DNA from: Adineta vaga
Lineage: Eukaryota > Rotifera
Reading direction: 5' to 3'
Assembly: GCA_021613535.1 (NCBI GenBank)
Contig: CP075492.1
Coordinates: 12,400,001 to 12,464,000, forward strand
Length of the DNA: 64,000 nt
Positions 52,701-64,000 of this stretch are shown piece after piece (positions within the stretch are counted from its first letter, which is position 1; each line of letters starts with the position of its first letter). The notes below the pieces were generated by a model, which saw nothing but the letters and a program-made list of their open reading frames with translations, did no database searches and was not told the origin of the DNA. A program made the position numbers and the translations under genes.

Positions 52701-54664
52701 ATGGGCAATGATGATGATGATGATGACGACGACAGCAGCGACGTTGTACGAATATTTGAAAATAACAAGAGTGATGCTGGTGATGAAGAGAGAGAGAGAG
52801 AGAGAGAGAGAAGAAAAAAAGAAGAAATGGAGAAAACGAGAGTGTCTTTATTAGAAGATGTATGCAACTACGTTGTGAAGAATTGTATATAGACGATCGA
52901 TAGTGCGGACGAGACGCGAGAATGGTTGTTTCGCTTATAAACCAACACTACTGGAAGGAGTTAGAGCAATGGTTGTTGGCGTATTCTCAGGGAAGCTAGC
53001 TCGAAGACGAATAATCGAAGCGAAGAAAGAAGGAAAAAAAGAAAAAAAAGTAACACTAGCAGCACAACAATCTCTTGTTTCCGTCTTTCTCTTTCTTCTC
53101 TCGTTGACTCGGCCCCCCGTTAGTAAAAGAGTAAAAGAAGAGAAACATGTCTCACGCTGTGCCATATATGCTATCGTTGGATGCGACCAAGCAGAAGAAG
53201 CTTTACAAAATTTTGATTGAGGATGAACACAATAATACTTCAATGATATTAAAGCTTTTAATAGAGAAAAAATATCGATTAACTATTGTTAATAACTTAT
53301 TTCGAATATCTTTGTCAAAGATATTTCAATTCATTTTCTGGCAAACAAGGTGTTGGTCATTGAAGCAAATAGAATTCTTAATTTCAACTCAAATAGATAA
53401 ATGCAATTATAAGCTAAATAATAAAATTAAAATAGATAGAGCTAACTTTCAATTCTCTATTAATGATATTTTATTCAAGGAAAAGAATTTTTTTTGTCGA
53501 GAGAAAAATCTCATTTCATCATCATCATCATCATCAACGAGAAGACAGACAGAAAAGATAATTGCACAAGTAATTTTATCAGTCACGAAGTCACTTTTAC
53601 CTTGTTCAATCTCATCTTACAAAAACGACTTAGATTCTTTGAATAATCAGATTATATCTAGAAAAAGAAAAACTAAACAAGCCTTCTCAAAAAGAATATT
53701 TCCAAGATATGAAAATCAAAAGCAATTGTCATTCCTTAAAAGATTCGGCAAAATCAATGAACGATAGTTATGCTTTCGTTTCTATACAATTCGATTAACT
53801 CTTAAGTAGTATACGACAACAACAATTATCGAAAACGATCGAACAATTGACCTCGTTGTTATAATATCGATTGAAATCTATTCAAAGATTCTATTCGATC
53901 ATAGGAACATTTGAGTGAGCTGGAGAACAAATCAATAAATCTTTTTCATATGTTTCTTTTTCTTTTTCTTTTTCTTTTCAATAAATGATCAAAAGGTTTC
54001 CTTCTTATCATTGAATCTACACTTGAATGTAATCGCTCATTTTGACAAGCAACAATCAAATATTATGAAAAGATTTTTCTAGTTTTTATTTGCCTTCTAG
54101 AAATTAAATACGCAAAAAAATTCTTCTTGCTTTTTTTATATAAAAATAAGAAGAAGAAAATTTTCTTTTTATTGATTTAATATGAATCATTACAAATGAC
54201 TTTATTTCTACAGACATTTTCTTTTATTTAAAAGTCTTCCAACAATGAATGAATGAATAAAAGAAAAGAAAAAAAAAGAGAAAAATGAATAAGAGACCAT
54301 TCAACCTAAGGCACATATACATGCCACACTCAAACTCAAATCCGGACATAAAAATGTCAGTGAGAGTATTGTAACTAAGAAACGCACGTATATCCGTTGC
54401 TCTTTGTTAAATAGACTGACATATTGTCATAAAGAAATGAGGGAGAAATTCCTAGAGGACGCCACATATCTGTGTAAAAACTGTCCGCGTTGATTAACTT
54501 TGAGATGAAGTGAAACCTTTCCGTTTTCTTCCTAATTAAGAACATAATGACTTACCTATTTTGATTCGTTTAGCCGGTGGTAACGAAAATGAACTATGAT
54601 TATCATCTTCAATCATATAATTCATATTATTATCATCATCATCATCATCGTTCTTTTCGGCCAT
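46768..54664 (-). CDS. GAF-domain cyclic nucleotide phosphodiesterase (PDE5/6/11-like)
   Basis: Nineteen exons per transcript: 54664-54556, 51715-51467, 51341-51271, 51205-51094, 51020-50939, 50801-50696, 50641-50542, 50485-50427, 50256-50209, 49987-49593, 49533-49367, 48921-48663, 48602-48452, 48387-48232, 48171-47999, then 47861-47750 or 47617-47506, then 47389-47309, 47063-46975, 46921-46768; 890 residues. Order: acidic N-terminus, GAF-A (ADGFNLYLVDETD), GAF-B with the NK..F...DE motif (VNKKNGHFTKGDEE), catalytic domain. Catalytic motifs: HNWSHA, metal-binding HDLDHRG, ERHHFNQT, the ADL/VDL aspartate, and the purine-clamp Gln and Phe in NQVNFI. The C-terminus is Gln/Ser-rich. It should hydrolyse cGMP and/or cAMP under GAF control. 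Vertebrate PDE5 and PDE11 are of similar length. Confidence 0.93.
47506..47861 (-). other. Mutually exclusive exon pair of the phosphodiesterase
   Basis: Exon A (47861-47750) and exon B (47617-47506) are both exactly 112 nt, both enter in phase 2 and leave in phase 0, and encode homologous segments: SMTAADLCSSFKHW... versus SMTAVDLCAMYKPW..., about 17 of 31 positions identical. Each carries the metal-ligand Asp of the catalytic site. Because 112 is not a multiple of three, including both or neither shifts the frame, so exactly one must be chosen. Confidence 0.9.
51716..54555 (-). other. Intron 1 of the phosphodiesterase gene (2840 nt)
   Basis: GTAAGT donor next to the short acidic first exon; TTTACAG acceptor. 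The intron holds a TA run (~52109-52136), a GA run (~52789-52812) and a plus-strand open frame of 206 codons at 53147-53767 discussed under findings. It may also contain alternative promoters for shorter isoforms. Confidence 0.6.
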
Positions 54665-56176
54665 AAGCCACCAAGATGATTCGTAATGATAAGGCAGCGT
54701 TTTTGAAGCTTATAGTAAATCGATATGTCACTTGATGATTCTGATTGATTTTATTTCTAGTTTCGTTTTTCAATCAATTGACTTGACTGAGGTAAATATG
54801 AATGTCGATCCGATTTAATGTGTGTAATGGTCGCCACGTCGCCGAGAACGAGGAGAGCACTCTTCTATATAGAAAATGCATATGGTAATGTATGTGTATG
54901 TGCGCGTTCTATCGCTGTTCTCTTCGTCAGTAACGCTGTCGTTCTCTTGTTTTTGTTATAATTATTGCAGATGAATGTGAAAAAAGAACGGAGAACCAAG
55001 CAAACAAATGAAACGAGAACGAGAGAGAGAGAGAGAGAAAGAAAACAAACTAAATGGAAAAAAATATATATATAAACAGTCACACGTCTCGATCGGAATC
55101 AACGATTATTACTTGATCTCGACAATGAGAAACAATCAGAGTAGTATGGGATAACAGACTATCAATACGAGGAAGATATCGTCTTACATGAAAGTTCTTC
55201 ATTAATGAAGAAAAATTGCATGACAGAAATCCAGATGATCTCTCAAACGAGACGTTTTTCATGTATTGAAATGGCATCATGTTATGGTTATTGTCACATT
55301 CTTGCGATTGCCATTTTCGACAATGATGTCATAAGATTTTCTTCTTGACCTTTTCATTTCGTTTATCTATTTGTCTTTCTCGCTTTCATCATTCAAAGAA
55401 GAAGAAAAACACTTCATCGAGATGATTATAGGTTAATAATGAAAATGAATAGCTTTTCCTTTTCTTTTCCGAATGTCATCTTTAACTAGAAAAAATATCG
55501 AACATTAAATAATCCAGCAAACGTCAACAGAACGTATATATTTATAGAAAATACAAGGCCATTTAGATTGTTTCAATTATAATATATTACTCGCTTGGGA
55601 AATGACATGCGAACATTAGAAAACAAATGTTGATTGATTATAGTAAATTTTCATGTCGCCATCTCAAACGACATATCTCTCCGTCTGATGAAACAACATA
55701 TTATTCAATTTATTTCGAATATCAAATAACTATTGATCAATCTTCATCGAGACTTTTCTTTTAATAAAAATTTCATATTCAAGTGTAAGATCGTTTATTT
55801 AACATTAATATTTGCTACTTTGTATTCAAATTTTATGAAAATCAACATTCCGATCTCAACAAGAATATCCTTTTTTTTTCTTCTTCTTCTTCTTATAAGC
55901 ATCAATCATGAAAAACACCCCCGATCGAGGTCATTTGAAAGCATACAGATTCACTGATCATCCGATTTTCTATGTAATTCATTTGGCAAATTTCTTTCAA
56001 TACAGATTTAAGAATTTAAGTGTAATTGTATCATAATCCTGGCAAAATCTTGTTCTATCTCATATTCTGTATTAATTCAGTAGAATAAAAGAGAAATAAA
56101 ACAGATTATATTACTGACGAATATTGTTTATTTGTTATGGAAATTTAAAAGAAAAAGAATTTTTCAATTAATCGGT
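54665..56176. other. Upstream region of the phosphodiesterase gene
   Basis: AT-rich, with a GA run at 55022-55037 and short fortuitous frames. It contains the presumed phosphodiesterase promoter and the 3' UTR of the secreted precursor gene. No RNA gene seen. Confidence 0.4.
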
Positions 56177-56592
56177 TTAATCATACGTTAGATTAGGAAG
56201 GTATTTGGTATGATAAATTTTCGAATCATTTTCATTTTCAACTTCGTTATTATTAGCCAAATGTTCATTCTTAAAAAGAAATATACATCAAAGAATTTTT
56301 GTAAACAAAACCTCCATCGTCATATTTACCGAGGAACTTGGATAAAAGTAAGGTATTGGAAATAGAAAATTACGTCGAAAACGCCATTCAGTAACAGCAC
56401 GTTCATTTCGATCTTCGAATGGTCGATGATCGATTCTGTACGATGTCTAGAAAAACAAATGAAAGATTATTTCTTTTGAGAAAATATTTCGATCAGTTTG
56501 TAACTTACTACAATAAGAAAACAACAGACAATTAATAGAAGACGAAATCCAAATCGAAATAATCCCATTGATGAAGAAGTAGCAGAAAACAT
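56177..56592 (-). CDS. Short secreted / neuropeptide-like precursor
   Basis: Three small exons, 56592-56509, 56446-56330 and 56269-56177, all phase 0, joined by 62-nt and 60-nt introns with good GT...AG sites; 97 residues from the first ATG or 89 from the second (56568). The N-terminus is a classic signal peptide: basic FRFGFR, then LLLIVCCFLIV. The mature part begins around TSYRIDHRPF, contains a dibasic site in WRFRRNFLFPIPYF, and ends in an Asn/Glu-rich acidic tail with an NLT sequon. No family recognised. The size, signal peptide and dibasic site fit a peptide hormone or neuropeptide precursor, but no amidation Gly is present. The gene is easily missed because each exon is too short to stand out alone. 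Confidence 0.7.
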
Positions 56593-58220
56593 AGTAAAGA
56601 TCAAGGAAAAAAACACTAACTTCTCTAACGATTCGAAAGTGTTTTGTGTATGTCGATTGCTTTTATAGCTCAAGAGTCTGATTAAAAATAAAAAATGATG
56701 CCCCACTCGATTGGATTTGACAAATAATCAAAAATTGATGTATGATTGGAAGAAAAATACAATAAATGTTCGATTACTCAACGGGATTCTCGTTAGATTA
56801 AATGAAAGAATACTAAAATATCTAATTTCTTTTCTCTTTTTCTGTAATCAGAAATAAAAGGTCTTGTGGGTTGAAGTAATTCAGAAAAAATTAAATACAA
56901 ATTATTGATTAGTTGATGTGGGCGTACAAGAAATTATGCGATGGTTAAATAAGGCTCATTTTATGCAGACATTATATACCTTTGAAAATACAATTAGTGA
57001 GTTTTGAAGGATCTGATAGTCCAATTTTATCAATGTCAAAATACTCAAACTGTATGTGCTATTAGATGATATCATCATTCAGAAGGTTTCTTAATATTGT
57101 CAAAGGATTTATATTAGCTTCCTGTAGTACATTGTTGAGGGGTGAGTGTTTCATTATAATAAATTAGTTGATTAATCTTTTTGAAGGTTTTGACAAAAGT
57201 CATATTTTCATTGGCTTTTTTACATTGATAAACTGAACGATGGGAAATATTTTCAAAGATCTTTGCTGTTTACTGGTGAACATCTCATGATTATCGTATT
57301 GGTAAAAGAGTTATATTGAGGTGTGTCGAGAAGATTAGGGTTGATTCGTTTTTCTTTTGTTCTATGAAACGATGAGAATGTCCTACAATTCCTATGAGGC
57401 ATTGAAATTTATTGAATCGTTAAGATTATAAATAAATTGATATGAATGGAGAAAACAATTCCATTATCACAATGATGACTGATTGAAACTTTGTATATGA
57501 TTATTTCGTCTCTTGTTGAAACTTACAAGAGTCTATTTGACTATAATATGAATATATGCAGTAACAAATTTAATTTACATGTTAGTCCATATGTTTCCAT
57601 ATTTCTTTCTCGATCATAAGCTAACAAGTATTTTATAAGAGAGCAATTTTTCTTGATTTATAAGTCTTGACAGTAATTTATTTAGGGTGTTTGTCAAGTG
57701 AAACTAATTTAACTTATTTCAGACGAGTTATTTCTATTTCATATAGATTAGTACAATGATTTCATCATCAGAATTCATTGCAAGTATTTAATTTCTCTGA
57801 ACAATCACTATATTCTAATCTCGTATGAATCAATAAAAGAAAATTTCTCATTCCTATTTATATAGTAGAACAGCGCTTGTCATGTTCTCTTATCGACAAA
57901 AAGCAAATCCTATCGATTTCTTTCTTCTCCTTTTTTTCTCATGAGAATTAATTGAGTTGCATGAACTTTTTTCATATTAGTTGTCAAATGAACTTCTACA
58001 TATGTTTTCTTTCTGATGTTCAGTCAACGGTCAGAATAGAAAGCTTCATACAACTTGTTCCAGTGAAGAAATGTGATGAATTTTTTTTCATCGATGAGAA
58101 AGAGAGAGAGAGACGGGGGGGGAGGAAAGAGAGAAAAATGGTCTATTCCAAACCAATAAAGAACAACGGAAGGGTGTGTGTCATATTCTTTTACTCAATA
58201 TTTCTTTCAAGCACGATTGA
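56593..58220. other. Intergenic, no gene seen
   Basis: AT-rich spacer upstream of both the secreted precursor (minus) and TPPP (plus). It contains an eight-base G run at 58115-58122, unusual for this DNA. The open frame at 57952-58224 looks fortuitous. Confidence 0.4.
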
Positions 58221-58906
58221 ATGATTATGTCTTCAAAATCGTCTGTATCATTAGGTTTACAAAAAGCATTCGATCGATATTCGAAATTTGGGAAAACTCA
58301 AGCACAATTAGCGGATCATAATGGTCTTCGTATTGGTTCAGCAGGAATACAAAAAATGATGAAAGATTGTTCATTAATTGATACAAAATATACGTCACAA
58401 TTATTAGATAATGATATAGCACGTGTATTAGGAAAATTAACGATTAAATCCAATGAATCTACTACAGTGCATTATCCCAAGGGAATGTAAGATGAATGAA
58501 AATTTTCTTGAATTGAATTCTTTATTTTCGTTGTTGAAATAGAAAAACATTTGAAATCAAAGGTTTCAAAGTTCTCATCGACCGTATAGCTGAATCGAAA
58601 AGCGTCAATCACGAGGAAATCTTAGCTAAAATCAATGCAAATGAAGGTCCTAGTCTTAATCATGTTACAGAAGTTACTAATAAGGATATAACTGATCGAA
58701 TGACGGATACAACACAATATACGTAAATATCTTTATATAAAAAAAATAAGATCCATTTTGTTTTTTTTAGAGGTACACATAAAGAACGTTTCGATGAAGA
58801 AGGTCATGGTAAAGGTAAAGAAGGTCGTTCTGATGACATTATATCTACAGGTTATGTGCAAGGTTTTAAAGTCAATAATGATCAAATATCATCAATAAAA
58901 AAATAA
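58221..58906 (+). CDS. TPPP: Tubulin polymerization-promoting protein (p25-alpha family)
   Basis: Three exons, 58221-58486, 58543-58722 and 58771-58906; 193 residues (191 if the second ATG is used). The p25-alpha domain spans most of the protein: [12 protein letters not shown] near the start, a central [11 protein letters not shown], and the conserved C-terminal block [20 protein letters not shown] followed by [12 protein letters not shown] proteins bind and bundle microtubules and are common in ciliated organisms. The N-terminal disordered extension of vertebrate TPPP1 is absent, as in TPPP3-type short forms. The stop codon lies inside an AATAAA (58902-58907), and the gene converges on the TRPV gene with 63 nt between stops. 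Confidence 0.95.
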
Positions 58907-58969
58907 AACATTTCCATGTCTTCGTCTGTTTCCTTTCGTTTTGCTGTATATATGTATAAGAGTAGAATT

Positions 58970-61900
58970 TTAACAAATTGTTGTTTCACTAATTTTTGAT
59001 TTAATACTTATATTTGATGTACCACGTGACATTAATCGTTTTGATTGTTGACGTTTATTATCAAAATCTAAAAGTAAATCTTTGTATCCATCTGCATCAA
59101 CAGGCATCATTGAAACACGTCGAATCGGTTGTTGAGCTGTTGTTAATGGTCGTTTATTTTGAAAGATTTCTAAATCTTCATAATCAATAAATGATGGACG
59201 AGAACGAAGTTCGGAAAATTCTGAACGACAAATTGGTTTACGATCACCTGTTAAACGTTGTGGAATCGATGAGGGTGTTGGATATTCATTCATAACAAAT
59301 TGTGGTGGTGGAGCATGATGATCGGATGAATTAAAATCAATTGTATTCTGTGTTGATGCTAAATTTAGATTTTGATTTGATGCAGATAAACCTTTTGGAC
59401 CTGATAAGTCAATATCACGTTCCCAAGCTAATGTTTCAAGCATATGATCAAATTGAGCTTTTGGTTTAAGAACAACTGATTGATGCGAAACACGACGAAG
59501 ACGAACATATTCTGCTGTTGTTTCTTGTTCTTTTAATAAATATAGAACAAGTTTTCCAACTCGCTGAAAAAAGATAATATCAGATTTGTTTTTAGAAATA
59601 GATGAGTGAAAATGTATGGATAATACTTACTTTCCAATTACTAATTGCTCCTTTTCGTTGAGCTGCTTTACTTTTTATTACTCGTTTAATAACCATCAAA
59701 TCTCGTTTATCATCAGCACCAATGGCATATGCACCCTGATAATCAAATCGTTGTTTTGGCGAGCAAGATCTTTCGATGGTTAAGACAAGTTGAGCCCACT
59801 AAATAACAAAATAAAAAGTTTTCATATAATCTTTCTTCTATATAATCAAACCTGTCGATTACGTTCTCTTTCACTAATTGTAATAATACGTTGATATGTA
59901 TTACCCATTGAAGCGATTAACATGTTCAAAAGAAGTATAGGTGTTAAAATCATAAAAATAATGAATAAAATTTTAACTAAATATGAATAATGTGTTAAAT
60001 CGAATCGAGAAAACTAAATGGAAAGTATTGAAGCAAGGCAATTTCGAAGAAAAAACAGAATACATACATCAAATTCTCCCATGGTAAAATGAACCATTGT
60101 CATCCAAGCTTCGAAATTTTTAAATGAACACATATTTTCCACTTCACAGGTATTATTCGTAGCAAATTCCTGACAATTTCCACCTTCAGATGTATCACGA
60201 AAGAGAAGATAAAAAACTAAAAAAAAATACAAATCAATAATTAATTCATCAAAAGTAATTAGTTTTCTTTTTCTATAAATCATTCTTGAAAATTCAATGA
60301 TACTTCAAAATCATCTATGAAACTCTTCTTGTCATCATGAAGGAAATAAAATGAAAATCTCAACAACAACAAAAAAGAAGAAAGAGCAATAGAGTCAACA
60401 TTCTTTTTACCTTGGCCAAAAGCTGTAACAACAATAACATAAATAACACCAAATGTGGCTATATCTCCTGTAATCATTTCAAATATCATAACAATAAATG
60501 CTCCTGTTAATGCATAAATTCGTCCAAAAAAAAGAAAATATAGAAAAGTTCCTGGTACAGCAAGTGAAACTAAACCATCTTCGACATAACCAAATGTAAC
60601 ATTTTTTGTTACTAAAAATAAAACGCGACATGGAACAGCTAGAAGTATAAGTACACATGAGCATTGATAAACCAATTTTTCAGGATAACTCCTCTAGAAA
60701 ATGTCAAAAACAAATCATTTAAAGAAATAAAAACAACGAGATTGATTTACTAGATTTTGTATATAAGAACTGTAACCTTGTAAATAAATTTCTCTTGCTA
60801 ATAAAGCAAATAGACTGATAATACAACCAATTAAGACACATACTTCAGCAATATGACAAAAGATTTTTTCTACGAAAGTTCCCTCATCATTTGGTTTACG
60901 TAAGAATACTGCCGTACTTAAGAAGAATAAATGAATACAAAGTAGAATAAGTTGTCGAACGAAATTAACCTTCAAATGAGAAGGAAAAAAGAAATATATA
61001 TATTCATTCGAAGTTCATTGAAAAGAAATTTACTCGAGCGAATGAAGACCATTTATCATTTAATAAACGTTCAATGACCATATTATCAAGCATAGCTAAA
61101 TGATCTTCTGTTTTACCATTAACAATCGATGACAATGAAGAATTCCAATCTATATTATTGAATTCAAAAGTAATAAAACAAAACAATATCAAAGCAACAA
61201 ACCAATATGTCCACCATCAGCTATCGTATCAATGCCACGTAAAGGATATGTACAACATTTTATATTTGAATAACGCCAAATTTCCTTTAGAAAAGAAAAA
61301 TCATATCTAGATATTAGAATGTCAAGTTAAACGACACGAACAATGTTCTTGCCGCAAACGAAACAAAATCAATTTTGATTTTATTGATGAATAAACTCAA
61401 GACCGGATCCGGAAATTTCCGATCCTATGAAGTCTTTGAAAAATTAACTGTTTTCTTTTCATCTATCAGTAGATGATTTCTTGAAATATCTTACAGTCAA
61501 CTATATATGAAAGAAATAGATATTTTTACCACATGAGATAATTCCAAACATTGAAGAAACAATTCTCTTCGACCAATTTTAGCGGATAATGTTAAGGTTG
61601 TTAAACCGTCATTATTTCGAATATCGGTTAATGCTTTTTTAACAGGATGTCGAATAGCATGATTAAACATATCCTAAATATAGTTCACTTTTTATTCGAA
61701 TCAAATTTTTTTTCTCTTTTATTACCGAATTATCTCGAATGACGAGCATATGTAAAACTGTATTGCCATATGAATCTTGTAAATTTGGATCAGCGCCATG
61801 ATCAATCAGATAATCATAGATTTCTTTATAGCCAAAAGCAGCAGCAAATGCTAATGGATATTCACCATAATATGCATGAGCTTAAAAAATATCATAGAAA

Positions 61901-62434
61901 GAAGTTTTCTTTTTATATTTCTGAGAGAACACGTTTGGTATACTTTCTGGAGATGCATTTTTTAAACTAATTTTTAAATTTGATTTATCACTACGGCGAA
62001 AAAATCGACGAGTTCGACTTTGTCGATTTGTTTTTGTTTCATTTTTATTTCGACTTTGACCATTTGAATGAAAATCTTCGATAACACGTTGATTAACATC
62101 AGCACCATGTTTAATCAAAAGTTGAACAGACGCAAGATCATTGAAAAAAACGGCTATATGAAGCGGTGTTTCTCCTAAGAAAAACATTTTAAAATATGAT
62201 TCTAATCCCTAATGTTATCCTACCAATAACTGTTAATTGAGTAGTATTAATATTTGGTATCGGATTCACACCATTTGTTGTTATATCTTTATTCTTTGTA
62301 TCATTGTGATTAGTCATCGACAACTTTTCATAATGCTCTGCACGAGATAACCGATGAAAATCTTGACTATTAATCGTCACTGGCCGTCCGAAGACATCCA
62401 GCAATGCTGTATTTGGAATTTTGATAGCCTTCAT
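58970..62434 (-). CDS. TRPV-type cation channel (OSM-9/Inactive/Nanchung-like)
   Basis: Twelve exons: 62434-62224, 62174-61944, 61880-61726, 61673-61530, 61284-61203, 61149-61034, 60969-60751, 60693-60411, 60216-60068, 60013-59852, 59798-59631, 59563-58970; 837 residues. The N-terminal half has ankyrin repeats ([52 protein letters not shown]). Six membrane segments follow, with a pore loop ending in FTMGEFD between S5 and S6. After S6 the [12 protein letters not shown] stretch and the [19 protein letters not shown] block match the TRP region of invertebrate TRPV subunits. A ~200-residue Ser-rich cytosolic tail ends the protein. An acceptor-like TTAG just before the ATG suggests a 5' non-coding exon. 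Such channels act in mechanosensory and chemosensory ciliated cells. Confidence 0.92.
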
Positions 62435-63724
62435 ATTCTAACAGGAAATGGTGATCAATAATAAAAAAAAGAAATGATTATCATGTGTTTTATTTCTCCT
62501 CGTTTTCAGTTACGATCAAATGTTAATAATGAACAGAAGAAAAGAATTTTTTCGCTTCTTCTTCTTCTTCTTCTTCTTCTTCTTCTTCTTCTTTTTCCTC
62601 AGCGATTCAATTAGAAAAGTTTAAGAGAGAAGGAGAAAAGACAAAAGCTCGTACCGAACGTTTCCTCTGTCATTCTACCGTTTCCACCAAGATGGGATAC
62701 GGAGGAAAAAAGAACGTTTTTTCAAAAATCAAATCAGTGCATTTTCTTTTCTTTCTTTGACAGTTCCATTTGTAGTGCATTCTTATTGGAGATACTTCAA
62801 TTAACTTTAGTCTTCACGGCCGAAGTTGTTGTTGTTGCTATTACTAGAAGAAAATACTAAAAAAAAAGAAGAAGAAAAAAAAATCATTTTTATTCGTCGT
62901 ACTCAATCGTTTAATTGCTATTGAGAGACGAGAAGTAGGAAAATAATAGAAAGAATAGTGTATCTTATAAAAGTATTGTGAATAAATGATGAATTTTCAA
63001 ATGAAATCAAGATCTATTGCTAGTCTAGGTAATATTTGAAATCAATGAATAAGTCGAATTCTAACTAGTTTACATATCTATTGTTACTAGTCAAGCGAGA
63101 AAAGCTTTCCAGGTGTCAATCAGTCCTTATCGGAAACAGGCGTATATGTGTGAACGTAATGACTTGATAAATGACCTTGAATGATCTGATTTTAAAATAA
63201 GAATTGTTATCCATCGTTGAATATCAATATTTTTTCTTTCAAGTATAGAATTCACAATGTTTTTGTATCCATTAGTAAAAAACAGCTAAAGCTTGTAGAC
63301 AAGTAGGATATTGGAAATGCAAATATCTCATGAATTTGAATGTTAACTGTTGATGGATACAATCAATAGATTAGAAGAACATATATAAGTAGTCAATTGC
63401 TTTTAGGAATGACATTGGAAGATATGGTTGAATCAAATATATTGAAATAGATGGATAATATTCGTTTATATCATTCAAACAAAACGTATGTTCTCGATTC
63501 ACCATCGAGTGTTGATTTAGCTAATATTTAGTAGTTATTGCGTCGATGAACAAATAGAAAAAAAAGTTAAAATTTTACTATTGTCTTTAAAAAAACAAAA
63601 GAAGGAAATCTTTACTGTTTCGAATAGTTTGAATTCAATTGAATAGTAAAAAAGGGATGATGAATATGTAGTTTTAATTTATTTACAAAAATTCTACGAA
63701 TAAATAATTAATTCATTATTTTTT
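62435..63724. other. Intergenic upstream of the TRPV gene
   Basis: AT-rich, with a long TTC run at 62555-62593 (GAA on the TRPV strand). It must contain the TRPV promoter and the 3' UTR of the permease gene. No further gene seen. Confidence 0.4.
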
Positions 63725-64000
63725 TTAAAATCGATATCTAACTTTATCAAAATTACATCGTCGATACAATAGCATAGCTACAACATATACAGAACCAGCT
63801 AGAAATAAGCCTATAAACCAAGCATAGACATAAATTTGATCAAAAAAATTCTTCTCTCGATGCCGATCAAGATCTAAACTTCGAATAAATCCCGGCATAT
63901 TTGGTACAATACCAATAACAAGTGCAAACATAGCACTCCAATTTACCGCTCGATAAGTAAAGATTGGATATGCATCACAATATAATTCTGCGATTTCTAA
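63725..64000 (-). CDS. NCS1-type nucleobase permease, C-terminal fragment
   Basis: Ninety-one codons open from the right edge to a stop at 63725; the rest lies beyond the window. The fragment has FTYRAVNWSAMFALVIGIVP followed by NMPGFIRSL and a last membrane helix YVYAWFIGLFLAGSVYVVAM. This order (R-x-x-N-W-x-A, then a G-x-x-P-x-x-P-G-F helix, then a helix with AWFxGxF) matches the C-terminal end of the purine/pyrimidine permease family (NCS1, uracil/allantoin transporters) found in bacteria, fungi and plants. These are 12-helix cation symporters in the plasma membrane. Animals generally lack them, so horizontal acquisition is plausible; the short fragment limits confidence. Confidence 0.6.
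   Translation of the reverse strand, partial: LEIAELYCDAYPIFTYRAVNWSAMFALVIGIVPNMPGFIRSLDLDRHREKNFFDQIYVYAWFIGLFLAGSVYVVAMLLYRRCNFDKVRYRF

Noticed and set aside
52903-53243. Overlapping plus and minus frames of ~100 codons
   Set aside because: Low-complexity Lys/Ser-rich translations without a convincing start or splice context; inside an intron of the phosphodiesterase gene.
57952-58224. 90-codon frame just upstream of TPPP
   Set aside because: Includes translated GA and G runs, ends inside the TPPP start region, and lacks protein-like features; likely 5' UTR.

Overview
The window looks like a metazoan nuclear contig, most probably from a bdelloid rotifer. The DNA is AT-rich. Genes carry many very short introns (mostly 48-64 nt, GT...AG with a TTTTAG-type acceptor) and sit close together on both strands. 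The gene set mixes clearly animal families (ribosomal protein eL38, TPPP, a TRPV-type channel, a GAF-type phosphodiesterase, a rhodopsin-like receptor) with a purine/pyrimidine permease fragment of a type rarely kept by animals. All exon-intron structures here were built by hand from splice motifs. In every complete multi-exon model the summed exon length is a multiple of three.

Layout. (1) 1-14126 (+): 12 exons of a giant RNF213-like AAA+ protein, open at the left edge. (2) 14.4-16.6 kb (-): a small Tyr-rich protein and a four-helix membrane protein, with a duplicated palindromic CRE-like element between them. (3) 16785-17441: a non-autonomous hAT-like transposon with an 8-bp target duplication. 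(4) 18.5-24.0 kb: a class A GPCR-like gene (+), eL38 (+), a Pro/Cys-rich protein (-) and an ankyrin-repeat protein (+). (5) 24.0-32.5 kb: a gene-poor stretch with several strong splice donors, probably carrying 5' non-coding exons. (6) 32535-46185 (+): a 21-exon gene for a ~3250-residue, N-myristoylation-type scaffold. It has repeated exons, Cys/Lys cassettes and repeated helical blocks, and I do not recognise it as any named protein. (7) 46768-54664 (-): a PDE5/6/11-like phosphodiesterase with a pair of mutually exclusive catalytic exons. (8) 56177-56592 (-): a short secreted-peptide precursor split over three exons. (9) 58221-58906 (+): TPPP. (10) 58970-62434 (-): a TRPV channel. (11) 63725-64000 (-): the 3' end of an NCS1-type nucleobase permease running off the right edge.

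There are no operons. Several pairs converge tail to tail: eL38/Pro-rich, scaffold/PDE, and TPPP/TRPV with only 63 nt between stop codons. The most interesting items are the scaffold gene with its phase 0-0 exon array and perfect 225-bp internal duplication, the frame-enforced alternative exon pair in the phosphodiesterase active site, the RING-less RNF213-like protein, and the uncharacterised secreted precursor.
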